Below are positions 63,701 to 64,000 of a DNA stretch of 64,000 bases, piece by piece. Every line of letters begins with the position of its first letter. Within the stretch, counting starts at the first letter, position 1. Source of the DNA: Palsa-459 sp963841965 (GTDB taxonomy: Bacteria > Actinomycetota > Acidimicrobiia > Acidimicrobiales > RAAP-2). The stretch is from assembly GCA_963841965.1 (NCBI GenBank), contig CAWJES010000001.1, positions 434,001 through 498,000 on the forward strand, in the 5' to 3' direction. A program made the position numbers and the translations under genes. The notes below the pieces were generated by a model, which worked only from the letters and a program-made list of their open reading frames with translations, ran no database searches and was not told the DNA's origin.

Positions 63701-64000
63701 CAGTCCCTCAGCTCCTTGCCGGTGAGGCTGATGAAGACCGTCTCGAGGGACGGCTCGGCGACGGAGAGATCGGCGACTTCGAAGCCTGCCTCCTCCGCCG
63801 TGGAGATGACCCGCGCGAGGAGGCGGTCCCCGCCACGCATGTGCAGCTCAAGCCCTTCCTCGGTCGAGCGCGTCTTCGTCACGCCGTCGACCCCCGCCTC
63901 GAGGACGTGGGCGAGGCGCTCCTGGTCGCCGGTGGCCTTGACCGTCACGATCGTGTCCGCACCGACCCCGCGCTTGAGCCCATCAGGCGTGTCCAGCGCG
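63700..64000 (-). CDS. ABC exporter ATP-binding protein, C-terminal part (cut by window edge)
   Basis: The visible 100 residues are only the C-terminal accessory domain of an ABC-2-type ATPase: LDTPDGLKRG, a degenerate beta-alpha domain (TIVTVKATGDQERLAHVLEAGVD) and the typical ending PSLETVFISLTGKELRD. The nucleotide-binding domain lies to the right of the window. It is coupled to the permease by a 1-nt overlap. Confidence 0.9.
   Translation of the reverse strand, partial: ALDTPDGLKRGVGADTIVTVKATGDQERLAHVLEAGVDGVTKTRSTEEGLELHMRGGDRLLARVISTAEEAGFEVADLSVAEPSLETVFISLTGKELRD

Overview
The window is a contiguous piece of a high-GC bacterial chromosome made almost entirely of housekeeping genes. 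The gene order and content point to the phylum Actinomycetota, and I would guess an Acidimicrobiia-like lineage. The pointers are a class II (plant-type) DAHP synthase, a maleylpyruvate-isomerase/DinB-type protein, a CysO-like sulfur carrier, an RNase E/G next to a TIGR03960/DUF2344 pair, and the trigger factor-ClpP-ClpX block. This placement is an inference from gene content; no 16S rRNA gene is present. Most genes are on the minus strand. Forward units are a glycosyltransferase, aroG, hup, thrC-cysO-like, a thioesterase, a zinc-ribbon gene, tRNA-Pro and a metallo-hydrolase.

Layout. 0-4 kb: a TetR regulator cut by the window edge, dapB and a large YfhO-like membrane protein. 4-15.5 kb: one long translation/RNA operon read leftward, rimP-nusA-infB-rbfA-truB-ribF-rpsO-pnp-M16 peptidase. 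15.6-25.7 kb: proS, ispG, a site-2 protease, dxr, cdsA, frr, pyrH, tsf and rpsB, covering isoprenoid precursors, phospholipid synthesis and ribosome cycling. 25.8-31 kb: glycosyltransferase, XerC/D, rsfS, a small membrane protein, nadD, class II DAHP synthase and a histidine phosphatase. 31-38.5 kb: a VWA/MoxR pair, proA, proB and obg, then hup, rpmA and rplU. 38.5-40.2 kb: a SAM riboswitch driving a threonine-synthase-like enzyme and a CysO-like sulfur carrier. 40.2-44.3 kb: a potABCD-type polyamine importer. 44.4-50 kb: thioesterase, a small membrane protein, RNase E/G, DUF2344 and a radical SAM protein. 50-54.6 kb: mreB-mreC-mreD-PBP2. 54.7-60.4 kb: a DinB-like protein, ndk, folC, clpX, clpP and tig. 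60.4-64 kb: an MDMPI-like protein, a 49-aa zinc ribbon, tRNA-Pro(TGG), an MBL hydrolase and an ABC-2 exporter cut by the window edge.

Regulation. Genes inside operons are very tightly packed, mostly with GTGA, ATGA or TGATG stop/start overlaps. First genes of transcription units repeatedly show a TANNNT hexamer 6-7 nt before the start codon and no Shine-Dalgarno sequence, which fits widespread leaderless transcription. The most interesting locus is the SAM riboswitch at 38605-38693. It puts a supposed threonine synthase under S-adenosylmethionine control, together with a thiocarboxylate-type sulfur carrier, which suggests a role in sulfur amino-acid synthesis rather than plain threonine synthesis.

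Quality note. Five conserved genes between 30.3 and 41.7 kb (aroG, the VWA gene, proA, obg, potB) carry single-base frameshifts, eight in total. None was seen outside that interval. Local consensus errors are more likely than eight independent mutations.
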